From: VRUE01 sp035318745
GTDB taxonomy: Bacteria > Actinomycetota > Thermoleophilia > Solirubrobacterales > 70-9
Reading direction: 5' to 3'
DNA length: 64,000 nucleotides
Assembly: GCA_035318745.1 (NCBI GenBank)
Contig: DATHEA010000041.1
Coordinates: forward strand, 18,929 to 82,928
Shown here: piece by piece, positions 57,174 to 64,000 of the stretch
Layout of the letters: every line of letters begins with the position of its first letter
Position numbering within the stretch: position 1 is the stretch's first letter
Made by a program: the position numbers and the translations under genes
The notes under the pieces: generated by a model
The model's input: the letters and a program-made list of their open reading frames with translations, nothing else
Databases searched by the model: none
Told to the model about the DNA's origin: nothing

Positions 57174-57610
57174 CGGCTGCCCTCCGCGGGCAGACTCAGG
57201 TCGGGGCCCGGGATCGGCGTCCCGTGCGGATCGTGGCTGGGCTCGCCCAGCTTGGCCGCGATCAGCGCCTCCAGCTCCTCGGAGATGTGGTGCTCGAGCA
57301 CCTCGGCCTCGGCGTGGACCATGTCGTCGGGCATGCCCAGCGCCTCGGAGAGGTAGGCCTCGATCAGGCGGTGGTGGCGGATCACCTCCAGGGCGACCTT
57401 CTCGCCGGCCGGGGTCAGGGTCACTCCCCGGTAGGGCAGGTAGTCGACCAGGCCCAGGTCGCCGAGCTTCTTCAGCATCGAGGTCGCCGTGGCCGGTGCG
57501 ACGCCAAGCCGCTCCGCGACCTCGCCGTTGAGAACCGGCCCGGCCCGATCCTGCGAGAGCGCGTAGATCGCCTTCGCGTAGTCCTCTATCGCCTCGGAAG
57601 GTTTAGACAT
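57170..57610 (-). CDS. mntR: DtxR/MntR-family metal-dependent repressor
   Basis: 146 residues. The HTH is NGEVAERLGVAPATATSMLK, followed by VDYLPYRGVTLTPAGEKVAL. The metal-binding helix region has EVIRHHRLIEAYL and HAEAEVLEHHISEELE. No SH3-like third domain, as in MntR. It should repress mntRH when Mn(II) or Fe(II) is plentiful, through the palindromes over its own start. Confidence 0.92.
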   Translation of the reverse strand: MSKPSEAIEDYAKAIYALSQDRAGPVLNGEVAERLGVAPATATSMLKKLGDLGLVDYLPYRGVTLTPAGEKVALEVIRHHRLIEAYLSEALGMPDDMVHAEAEVLEHHISEELEALIAAKLGEPSHDPHGTPIPGPDLSLPAEGSR

Positions 57611-57637
57611 GCCTAAATAAGTTTGACATATCTAAAA
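57602..57637. promoter_or_regulatory. Two MntR/DtxR-type operator palindromes over the mntR start
   Basis: TTTAGACATGCCTAAA (57602-57617) is a nearly perfect 16-bp inverted repeat containing the mntR start codon. TTTGACATATCTAAAA (57622-57637) is a second, weaker one on the upstream side. Both fit the TTTAGGCATNNCTAAA pattern of DtxR-family sites, so the operon is probably autoregulated. Confidence 0.72.
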
Positions 57638-57650
57638 GACACGAGTCCGA

Positions 57651-57705
57651 CCGACCGCGGTCGAGGTTTGAGCCGCATACCGACCCAAACCTCGACCGCG
57701 GTCGG
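57651..57705. repeat. 55-bp palindrome, family B copy 2
   Basis: Arms CCGACCGCGGTCGAGGTTTG (57651-57670) and its exact complement (57686-57705) surround a 15-base loop. It sits in the divergent region between mntR and ygfZ. A decayed relative lies at 29013-29061. Confidence 0.75.
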
Positions 57706-57738
57706 AGGAAGTGACGGAGCGTCCCTAAAATCGGAGGG

Positions 57739-58692
57739 GTGACCGATGCGATCGCACTCGAGCTGGATGCGCAATACCGGCAGCTGCGCGAGGAGTGCGG
57801 GCTGGTGGACCGCTCGGCGCGCGGCAAGCTGATCGTCAGCGGCGGCGAGGCGGTCGAGTACCTGCAGGGGCAGCTGACCAACGATGTCGAGGCGCTTTCC
57901 CCAGGGGAAGGCCAGTACGCCGCGCTGCTCGACCGCAAGGGCCACATGCAGGCCGACATGCGCGTCCTGCGCACCTCGGCCGAGGAGATCTGGCTCGACA
58001 CCGAGCCCGAGGCCATCGCCGCAGCCCAGCGCCACCTGGAGATGTACAAGATCGGTCGCGACGTGGCGATCGCCGACCTGACCGGCGAGCGGGCGATGCT
58101 CTCGCTGATCGGCCCCCGCAGCGTCGAGATCGCGAGTACGGCGGCGCTGCCGGAGAACGCCAGCGCCAGCATCAACATCAGCGGTGCCGACTGCGTTGCA
58201 GTAGGCACCGCTGATGGGATAGATCTGATTGTCAAGACAGCGGACGCGTTCGCCGTGCGTGAGGCACTGCTAGCGACCGGCGCCGCCGCAGTGGACGCCC
58301 AGGCCGCTGAGGTGCTCCGGATAGAGGCCGGCGCACCCCGCTTCGGCGCCGAGATGAGCGCCGAGACGATGCCCGCCGAGGCCGGTATCGTCGAGCGCGC
58401 GGTCAGCTTCACCAAGGGCTGCTATATCGGCCAGGAGCCGGTCGCACGCCTCCACTACAAGGGCCGCCCCAACCGCCACCTGCGTGGCCTCGAGCTCAGC
58501 GCCCCAGCCGCTCCCGGCGCGAGCCTTCGGCTGGGCGAGAAGGAAGTCGGCCGGATCGGCAGTGCCTGCGTCTCCCCCGCTCGCGGCCCGATCGCGCTGG
58601 CGATCGTCCGTCGCGAGGCCGAGCCCGGCGCCGAGCTGGTCGTAGGTGAAGATGGCGTTACGGCTCGCGTGGTCGACCTGCCGTTCGGCTAG
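57739..58692 (+). CDS. ygfZ: YgfZ/GcvT-like folate-binding protein
   Basis: 317 residues from GTG 57739. The YgfZ signature is TKGCYIGQEPVARLHYKGRP, with its functional Cys. YLQGQLTNDVEALSPGEGQY near the N terminus matches. YgfZ uses folate to help maintain some Fe-S enzymes. It is close to an operon with radical-SAM FbiC, but no link is proven. The start lies about 30 bp after the family B palindrome. Confidence 0.9.
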   Translation: MTDAIALELDAQYRQLREECGLVDRSARGKLIVSGGEAVEYLQGQLTNDVEALSPGEGQYAALLDRKGHMQADMRVLRTSAEEIWLDTEPEAIAAAQRHLEMYKIGRDVAIADLTGERAMLSLIGPRSVEIASTAALPENASASINISGADCVAVGTADGIDLIVKTADAFAVREALLATGAAAVDAQAAEVLRIEAGAPRFGAEMSAETMPAEAGIVERAVSFTKGCYIGQEPVARLHYKGRPNRHLRGLELSAPAAPGASLRLGEKEVGRIGSACVSPARGPIALAIVRREAEPGAELVVGEDGVTARVVDLPFG

Positions 58693-58702
58693 ATTCCGCC
58701 CG

Positions 58703-59218
58703 ATGGGTGGTTGGGAAGGCAGGCGACTTTTCGCGGTGCCGCGGGCGACTGTGGCCGCTCTGGCCTGCTCGTTTGGCGCCATCGCGCTGCTCGGCGCCGG
58801 CTGCGGCGCCGAGGAACACCCCAACGAAGCGCGCCCCCAGCCTCCGACCCGGATCAGCGTCGCGATCAGCGAAGACGCGATCACCGTGCAGCCTCCGCGG
58901 ATCGCGGTCGGCCCCGAACCGACCCAGCAGATACCGCAGAACCAGCACGCCGGGCAGCCGCGGGTTAGCTCCGATGCCCCGCTCAACGTCGTATTCGTCG
59001 CCGCCAATCTGACCGACGTCGACTCCCGCCTCGAGGTCCACGGCAGCAAGACCGTCAGCTCCCAACCGCTCTACGCCAACGCCGGCGTAACCATGCAGGC
59101 GATCCTCCCCACCGGTGTTTATCGCGTAAGCGCCGCCGGAGTCCCCGGCGTCAAACCGGCAAAGCTGGTCGTCGGCCCGTACCGCACGTCGTCTCAAAAC
59201 GACCTCCTGCTGCCTTAA
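58703..59218 (+). CDS. Lipoprotein of unknown function
   Basis: 171 residues from ATG 58703. Signal peptide with lipobox LLGAGCGAEE. The mature part has RISVAISEDAITVQPPRIAVGP, PLNVVFVAANLTDVDSRLEV and YANAGVTMQAILPTGVYRV, a beta-rich, cupredoxin- or Ig-like pattern without copper ligands. Begins 10 bp after the ygfZ stop. Confidence 0.75.
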   Translation: MGGWEGRRLFAVPRATVAALACSFGAIALLGAGCGAEEHPNEARPQPPTRISVAISEDAITVQPPRIAVGPEPTQQIPQNQHAGQPRVSSDAPLNVVFVAANLTDVDSRLEVHGSKTVSSQPLYANAGVTMQAILPTGVYRVSAAGVPGVKPAKLVVGPYRTSSQNDLLLP

Positions 59219-59273
59219 GCAAGCCCTGTTGCAATTCTGACCCTGCCGCCGATCCGGTTGCAATGCTGGATCG

Positions 59274-60506
59274 ATGATTGCCGTTGCGCTCATCTGCATC
59301 GTCGGCCTGTGCCTTGCCATCGCCTTCGCGGTCCAGCGCCAGGTCGCCGCCCGGGCCGTCGAAGTGAAGCTGAAGGCCGCAGAAGAAGAGCTAGGGGGCG
59401 CAGTCGGGCGCGACCGCGAGCTGCAAGCGCTGAAGGTCGAGCTGCGGGGACGAGACGAGCAGCTCGCCGCCGAGAAACGAGTCGTCGCCGACCGGGAACG
59501 CGATCTCTCCGAGGCTCGCAAGCAACAGGCCAAGGATCGTGAGACCGTCGCCGACCAAGCGAGCGAGCTGAAGGTCATGAAAAAGGCGATCGAAGACTTC
59601 AAGGAGATGCAGGCCCAGCTGACCAAGCAGACCCTCGAGGCCGCCGGCAGCAATCAGCGAATCGAGACCACCCTGCTGGACTGGACTCGTCAGATCGCCA
59701 ACCCACAGGGCCGCGGCGCCTTCGGCGAGCTCGCGCTGCGCAACCAGCTGATCTCCCTCGGGCTGGAGGAAGGACGCGACTTCGACCGTCAGGCTCGACC
59801 CGGCGCCGATGGCCTCCAACGGGTCGACTTCATCGTCCAGCTCGGCGGGCCGGTGGTCGCGATCGATTCCAAACTGGCGAACGACCCAGGCCTCAGTGGC
59901 CTCTCCGAGGCCCTCGCCGCGGGCGACCCCGAGCGCCTCAAGCAGTACGGCCGAAAACTTCGCGACCATGCCAAATCTCTCGCCGGGAAGGACTACTGGC
60001 GCGACCTCGACCACAGTCCAAGCCTGACCTTGATGTACGTACCGGTCGAGGGGGCGATTCACGCACTCAGCGCACTCGAGGACTTCGACGGCACCAAGTT
60101 CTTCAATACCCACCGGGTCTGTGTCATAACTCCATCCCAGCTGGCGCTCTCGCTGATCCTCATCGCTGAGCTTTGTCACGCTGAGCGCAAAGAGGAGCGC
60201 GTCGAGGAGCTGCTCAGCCGCGGCCACACGATGGCCGATGCCATCGGCAAGTTCCTCGACAACTACGCCAGGCTGGGCAAGAAGCTGGAGGAATCGGTGG
60301 CCGCCTTCAACGGCGGAGCGGCGATGACCACGGCCCACGGCCTTATCTGGCAGCAGATCGTCAAGCCCTTGGCTGAGTTCACCCCCAGCAAGTCGATCAA
60401 GTCGGGGATCAAAGAGATCGAGTCCCCCCGCGACGACGTGATCGATCTGGCCGAGCGCTACCGCGAGGCTGGCGAGCAGATGCAGGAGAGCTCGAACGCC
60501 GCCTGA
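59274..60506 (+). CDS. rmuC: RmuC-family DNA recombination protein
   Basis: 410 residues. One N-terminal helix (AVALICIVGLCLAIAFAV), a coiled coil to about residue 130, then the RmuC domain: NPQGRGAFGELALRNQLI, VDFIVQLGGPVVAIDSKLAN and MYVPVEGAIHALSALEDFDG. The VAIDSKL strand contains the PD-(D/E)xK-like centre. RmuC limits rearrangement at inverted repeats in E. coli, which is notable in a genome with many palindromes. Confidence 0.92.
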   Translation: MIAVALICIVGLCLAIAFAVQRQVAARAVEVKLKAAEEELGGAVGRDRELQALKVELRGRDEQLAAEKRVVADRERDLSEARKQQAKDRETVADQASELKVMKKAIEDFKEMQAQLTKQTLEAAGSNQRIETTLLDWTRQIANPQGRGAFGELALRNQLISLGLEEGRDFDRQARPGADGLQRVDFIVQLGGPVVAIDSKLANDPGLSGLSEALAAGDPERLKQYGRKLRDHAKSLAGKDYWRDLDHSPSLTLMYVPVEGAIHALSALEDFDGTKFFNTHRVCVITPSQLALSLILIAELCHAERKEERVEELLSRGHTMADAIGKFLDNYARLGKKLEESVAAFNGGAAMTTAHGLIWQQIVKPLAEFTPSKSIKSGIKEIESPRDDVIDLAERYREAGEQMQESSNAA

Positions 60507-60632
60507 GGTATCGGGTTGAGGTTTTGCATGTGAGGTTTGGGGCTTCCGTGCGCCCCTAAGCTCACACGCAACGGACGAACGAGCCAACTAGGATTCGACC
60601 CGCCCGCAAAACGACCCCACGGAGGAGCCGGT

Positions 60633-61895
60633 TTGGCCGTCGATAGCAGCGCAGTCGCGAAGTTGGACGTAGAGCCCGGAACGCTGCCGGACACGATGGC
60701 GGCGTGGGTGATCCGCCAGGAGCGCGAGGGCGAGCCCAACGATGCCTTCCAGCTGGAGCAGATCGAGGTGCCCGAGCCCGGCGCCTTCGAGGTGATCGTG
60801 CGGGTGATGGCCGCGGGCGTGAACTTCAACAACGTCTGGGCAGCGCTGGGCAAGCCGGTCTCGGTCTTCGGCTATGGCGACCATCCCGAGTACGGCCACC
60901 ATATCGGCGGCTCAGACGCATCGGGGGTCGTCTGGAAGGTCGGCGAGGGCGTCACCCGCTGGAAGCCCGGCGACGAGGTCGTCGTCCACTGCAACCAGGC
61001 TTCTTATGAGGACGTCGAGGTGCACGGGCTCGATCCGCTCGCCGCGCCGAGCCAGAAGATCTGGGGCTACGAGACGACCTGGGGCTCCTTCGCCCAGTTC
61101 ACCAAAGTGCAGGCGCAGCAGCTCCTCCCCCGCCCCCAGAACCTCTCCTGGGTCGAGTCGTCCTCCTACGGGCTCACCTACTTCACCGCCTACCGGATGC
61201 TGATCGATCAGTGCAAGCTTCAGCCTGGCCACAACGTGCTGATCTGGGGCGCCGCCGGCGGGCTCGGCGTCTTCGCCACCCAGCTCTGCAAGGTTGCCGG
61301 GGCCAACGCGGTCGGCGTCGTCTCCTCCGACGAGAAGGGCGAGCTGGTCAAGCAGCTGGGCGCGGTCGACTACATCAACCGCGGCGAGTTCGCGGAGATG
61401 ATGCGCACTCCGGAGAACCTGGCTGACCGTGCGGCCGACGTGGAGCGCTTCAAGGCCTCCCGCGGCTTCGCCAAGCGGGTAAAAGAGATCCTCGGCGACG
61501 CGCCCGACATCGTCTTCGAGCACGTCGGCCAGGCGACCTTCCCGACCTCGGTCTTCGTCGTCAAGCCGTTCGGCAAAGTCGTCATCTGCGGCGCCACCTC
61601 TGGCTTCCAGCTCGACTTCGACGTGCGCTACCTGTGGATGCGCCAAAAGCAGATCATCGGCTCGCACTTCGCCAACGCGTATGAGTGCATGCGCGCCAAC
61701 CAGCTGATGGCGGAGGGCAAGGTGCGGCCGGTGCTGTGGAAGACGATGGGCTTCGAGGGCGTCCCGGGAGCACACCAGCTGCTGCACGAAAACAAGCACC
61801 TCGGCAAGATCTCGATCCTGGTCGGGGCCGAGTCCGAGGACGAGGGCAAGAACGAAGACGGCGCCGGCGCGATCCGGGCCGAGGTGGGAGCTTGA
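60633..61895 (+). CDS. ccr: Crotonyl-CoA carboxylase/reductase
   Basis: About 420 residues from TTG 60633, with GGAGG seven bases upstream; the longer open frame has no ribosome site. Landmarks are AAGVNFNNVWAALGKPVSVF, GGSDASGVVWKVGEGV, VLIWGAAGGLGVFATQLCKV and ICGATSGFQLDFDVRYLWMR. It reduces and carboxylates crotonyl-CoA to ethylmalonyl-CoA with NADPH and CO2, the key step of the ethylmalonyl-CoA pathway. The mutase gene at 63408 would act two steps later. Confidence 0.93.
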   Translation: MAVDSSAVAKLDVEPGTLPDTMAAWVIRQEREGEPNDAFQLEQIEVPEPGAFEVIVRVMAAGVNFNNVWAALGKPVSVFGYGDHPEYGHHIGGSDASGVVWKVGEGVTRWKPGDEVVVHCNQASYEDVEVHGLDPLAAPSQKIWGYETTWGSFAQFTKVQAQQLLPRPQNLSWVESSSYGLTYFTAYRMLIDQCKLQPGHNVLIWGAAGGLGVFATQLCKVAGANAVGVVSSDEKGELVKQLGAVDYINRGEFAEMMRTPENLADRAADVERFKASRGFAKRVKEILGDAPDIVFEHVGQATFPTSVFVVKPFGKVVICGATSGFQLDFDVRYLWMRQKQIIGSHFANAYECMRANQLMAEGKVRPVLWKTMGFEGVPGAHQLLHENKHLGKISILVGAESEDEGKNEDGAGAIRAEVGA

Positions 61896-61897
61896 AA

Positions 61898-62191
61898 ATG
61901 GCTGAGGTCTGCACGCTCGACTGGCACATCGCCCCCTTCAGGGCCGATCGCTGGCTCGACCTGTGGGAACCGGCGGCGGCGCGGATGCCCGCCTTCGGCG
62001 CCAAGAGTTGGTCGCTGACCCGCTCGATCGACGACCCGCTCGCCTTCCAGCAGACCTCGGTCTGGGAGAGCCGCTCCGACTTCGAGCGCTACTGGTTCTC
62101 GGAGGAGATCGAGCAGGCGCGGGCGGCCGCCATCGACCTCTACGACCTGCCGATCCTTCCCGCCTGGCATCAACAGATAGCCGGCGAATAG
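61898..62191 (+). CDS. Small ABM/ferredoxin-like-fold protein
   Basis: 97 residues. VCTLDWHIAPFRADRWLDLW, SWSLTRSIDDPLAFQQTSVW and ESRSDFERYWFSEEIEQARA suggest a dimeric alpha-beta barrel of the antibiotic-biosynthesis-monooxygenase type. It starts one codon after ccr, so they are cotranscribed. Role unknown; it may be an accessory of the pathway. Confidence 0.75.
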   Translation: MAEVCTLDWHIAPFRADRWLDLWEPAAARMPAFGAKSWSLTRSIDDPLAFQQTSVWESRSDFERYWFSEEIEQARAAAIDLYDLPILPAWHQQIAGE

Positions 62192-62203
62192 CCGGCGATT
62201 CGC

Positions 62204-62500
62204 CTAGCCTCGCTCGAGTGGGGCCAGGGTCAGTCCGGCTGAGTTGAGCTGCTCCCAGTAGTGCTCGGCGGGCTCACGGGCTCCGGACCAGACGATCGCC
62301 TGGCCGGTCGTGTGGATCGCGTCGGCGATCTCGTGGCCGCGGGCGAGGGTGACGCCGGGCAGCACGCGAGCCAGCGTTTCGGCGACGTGGTCGAAGGTGT
62401 TGTGGTTGTCGTTGCACACGATCACTCGCCACTCGCCCCCGAGGCCGGAGTCCGGACCCGCCTCGCGCGGCTTCTCGATCGTCGTCGACATCGACGCCAT
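62204..62500 (-). CDS. clpS: ClpS-like adaptor of the Clp protease
   Basis: About 98 residues from ATG 62500; ATG 62491 is also possible. EWRVIVCNDNHNTFDHVAET is the ClpS core, with the N-degron-binding Asn and Asp; VWSGAREPAEHYWEQLNSAG completes the fold. It delivers N-degron substrates to ClpAP/ClpCP. Convergent with the small ABM-like gene. Confidence 0.88.
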   Translation of the reverse strand: MASMSTTIEKPREAGPDSGLGGEWRVIVCNDNHNTFDHVAETLARVLPGVTLARGHEIADAIHTTGQAIVWSGAREPAEHYWEQLNSAGLTLAPLERG

Positions 62501-62520
62501 TATGAGTGACCGCAGCAGCA

Positions 62521-62625
62521 CTAGGGCCGGATGTGACCAAGCAGATCAAGGACGCAGGGAGCGTGGCGTGCTCTGCACGCGAGCGACCGAGGACGCCGAT
62601 ATGCGCCGGTCACATCCGGCCCTAG
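62521..62625. repeat. 105-bp palindromic element
   Basis: Perfect 18-bp arms, CTAGGGCCGGATGTGACC (62521-62538) and its complement (62608-62625). The right arm contains the TAG stop of the neighbouring minus-strand gene (62622-62624). The sequence is unrelated to the other palindromes here. Confidence 0.7.
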
Positions 62626-63314
62626 AACGGGCTCGGGACGCGGACCACTACGTCGTCGAAGCTGCCGACGGCGCCCTTGGCGTTACCGACTGCACCCAGG
62701 GAGACGCCGGAGGTGCGGCCCTGCAGCTCGCCCGACGAGCGGTCGGTGACGTCGGCGGCAAGCTGACCGCCGACGAAAGCGAGAATGTGGCAGTTGCCCT
62801 TTTCCGGACCCTTGGTGACGTTGAATGCCTGCAGGCGAATTTCATTGGCCTGGTTGAGGCCTCTGGTCCTGACTCCCTTCGCGACGTGCAGGTACTTGAT
62901 CCGGCCATCGGGGCCCACCCTGCGGAGCTGCGCCTTGCGCTGTAACGGGAAGACCGCCAGCTGGTAGCGGGCGCCGGCGCCCCCGGCGCGCAGATTGACG
63001 GCGAGATACGCCTTCCGCTGAGTTGGCTTCGGCGTCGTGTCGAGCAGGCGGCCGATAGCTGCCACTTCGAGGTCGCGCCCGATCACCGGCGTGCGGTAGG
63101 CGCATTCGGGAGTGCCCTTGCCGATCGTGATGCGCAGCGCGTGGTCGGAACCGCCGCGGGCGCAGCGGGCGCCGTTCAGCTTGACGATCTGGGCGCGCTG
63201 CGCCGTCGACTCCATGCTGTTGCGGTAGACGCCGATCAGCGCGGCCCCGGCGCTGCCGGCAAGGGCCAGCGTCGCGACGGCGGCGAGAAAACAGGCTGCT
63301 ATTCGGAGTCTCAT
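62622..63314 (-). CDS. Secreted protein of unknown function
   Basis: 230 residues from ATG 63314. Signal peptide LRIAACFLAAVATLALAGSA. The mature part has four Cys-containing segments (GARCARGG, TPECAYRT, KGNCHILAF) and a beta-rich C half (NEIRLQAFNVTKGPEKGNCH, GAVGSFDDVVVRVPSPF) that resembles a concanavalin-like (LamG) domain. The stop codon lies inside a palindromic element, so the natural end may have been replaced. Divergent from the mutase gene. Confidence 0.75.
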   Translation of the reverse strand: MRLRIAACFLAAVATLALAGSAGAALIGVYRNSMESTAQRAQIVKLNGARCARGGSDHALRITIGKGTPECAYRTPVIGRDLEVAAIGRLLDTTPKPTQRKAYLAVNLRAGGAGARYQLAVFPLQRKAQLRRVGPDGRIKYLHVAKGVRTRGLNQANEIRLQAFNVTKGPEKGNCHILAFVGGQLAADVTDRSSGELQGRTSGVSLGAVGNAKGAVGSFDDVVVRVPSPF

Positions 63315-63407
63315 CGTGCTGGAGCCTAAACACCGCCTCGGGGAAAAGATGCGCATCGTGACGGATGAACGCTGTCTTTCCCGCCCTTGCAAATAACATT
63401 GGTGGCG

Positions 63408-64000
63408 ATGTCCGAGCACCGACTGCCCGAGCGCGACCGCCCATGGGTGATGCGCACCTACGCGGGTCATTCCGACGCCCGCCGCTCCAACGAGCTTTAC
63501 AAAGGCAACCTCGCCAAGGGCCAGACCGGCCTCTCGGTCGCCTTCGACCTGCCTACGCAGACCGGCTATGACCCCGACCACATCCTCGCCCGTGGGGAGG
63601 TCGGCAAGGTCGGCGTCTCGATCGCCCACAAGGGCGACATGCACCAGCTCTTCGACGGCATCCCGCTCGACGAGATGAACACCTCGATGACGATCAACGC
63701 GACCGCGGCCTGGCTGCTCGGCCTCTACGCCACGGTTGCCGAGGAGAACGGCGTCGAGCGGGCAAAGCTGACCGGGACGACGCAGAACGACATCATCAAG
63801 GAGTACCTCTCGCGCGGCACCTACGCCTTCCCGCCGGAGCCCTCGATGCGGCTGATCGCCGACATGGTCGCCTTCACCGTCAACGAGGTGCCGAGCTGGA
63901 ACCCGACCAACATCTGCAGCTATCACCTCCAGGAGGCGGGTGCGACGCCGGTGCAGGAGATCGCCTACGCGCTCTCGACCGGGATCGCCGTGCTCGACGA
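63408..64000 (+). CDS. Methylmalonyl-/ethylmalonyl-CoA mutase, N-terminal part (cut by window end)
   Basis: 197 codons are visible before the end of the window. RDRPWVMRTYAGHSDARRSN, LAKGQTGLSVAFDLPTQTGY, DEMNTSMTINATAAWLLGLY and TQNDIIKEYLSRGTYAFPP are the substrate-binding part of a B12-dependent acyl-CoA mutase. The opening without a long N-terminal extension and the nearby ccr favour ethylmalonyl-CoA mutase (MeaA type), but the specificity residues are not separable here. The ATG is 93 bp from the divergent gene; no cobalamin riboswitch fold was seen. Confidence 0.9.
   Translation, partial: MSEHRLPERDRPWVMRTYAGHSDARRSNELYKGNLAKGQTGLSVAFDLPTQTGYDPDHILARGEVGKVGVSIAHKGDMHQLFDGIPLDEMNTSMTINATAAWLLGLYATVAEENGVERAKLTGTTQNDIIKEYLSRGTYAFPPEPSMRLIADMVAFTVNEVPSWNPTNICSYHLQEAGATPVQEIAYALSTGIAVLD

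Noticed and set aside
63315..63407. A cobalamin riboswitch before the B12-dependent mutase gene
   Set aside because: The gap is only 93 bp and is shared with a divergent gene. No B12-box-like sequence or multi-stem fold was seen, which is too short for the known aptamer.

Overview
The window is high-G+C DNA that looks like an actinobacterial chromosome, most likely class Thermoleophilia (Solirubrobacterales-like). The evidence is codon use with G/C in third positions, frequent GTG/TTG starts and 4-bp stop/start overlaps, a coenzyme F420 biosynthesis cluster including a one-piece FbiC, and crotonyl-CoA carboxylase/reductase close to a B12-dependent acyl-CoA mutase. Taxonomy is inferred from gene content only.

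Layout. 1-5.1 kb: a cupin gene and an alpha/beta-hydrolase/glycosyltransferase fusion, divergent from a TetR regulator with a perfect 16-bp palindrome between them, then an alpha/beta-hydrolase/adenylyl-cyclase fusion. 5.1-6.1 kb and 21.6-22.6 kb: two nearly identical vapBC modules, each followed by the same spacer and by tRNA-Glu sequence. The right copy runs into an intact tRNA-Glu; the left copy has only its 3' part, and a 50-bp block is identical between the two. 6.3-19.0 kb: ten tightly coupled genes forming a Wsp-like chemosensory system that should control c-di-GMP and an exopolysaccharide synthase (GGDEF-EAL protein, receiver, HEAT protein, GT2 synthase, MCP, CheW, CheA-REC, CheB, CheR-TPR, REC-GGDEF). 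20.5-21.5 kb: gene debris and a Shedu-type (DUF4263) nuclease without a normal 5' end.

22.7-38.7 kb: a tRNA-rich region (Leu-CAG, Pro-GGG, Gly-TCC, Trp-CCA, Leu-TAG, Leu-CAA) mixed with housekeeping, hydrolase and transport genes. Two related free-standing HTH + CxxC + LAGLIDADG genes begin 7-8 bp after the 3' end of two different tRNA-Leu genes. This is the most unusual arrangement in the window. 38.7-45.7 kb: acyl-CoA metabolism (MBL hydrolase, acetoacetate-CoA ligase, acyl-CoA carboxylase, HMG-CoA lyase, thioesterase, SDR). 45.8-53.2 kb: F420 genes npdG-cofD-cofC-cofE, an alcohol dehydrogenase, and fbiC. fbiC carries an in-frame 123-bp palindromic insertion resembling Rickettsia palindromic elements. 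53.2-64 kb: aquaporin, a substrate-binding lipoprotein, mntH-mntR with operator-like palindromes over the mntR start, ygfZ, rmuC, ccr, clpS and the start of a methylmalonyl/ethylmalonyl-CoA mutase gene.

Several other long palindromes (55.1, 57.7, 62.5 kb and a decayed one at 29.0 kb) suggest small dispersed palindromic repeats are active or were recently active in this genome. No rRNA, CRISPR array, transposase or integrase gene was seen.
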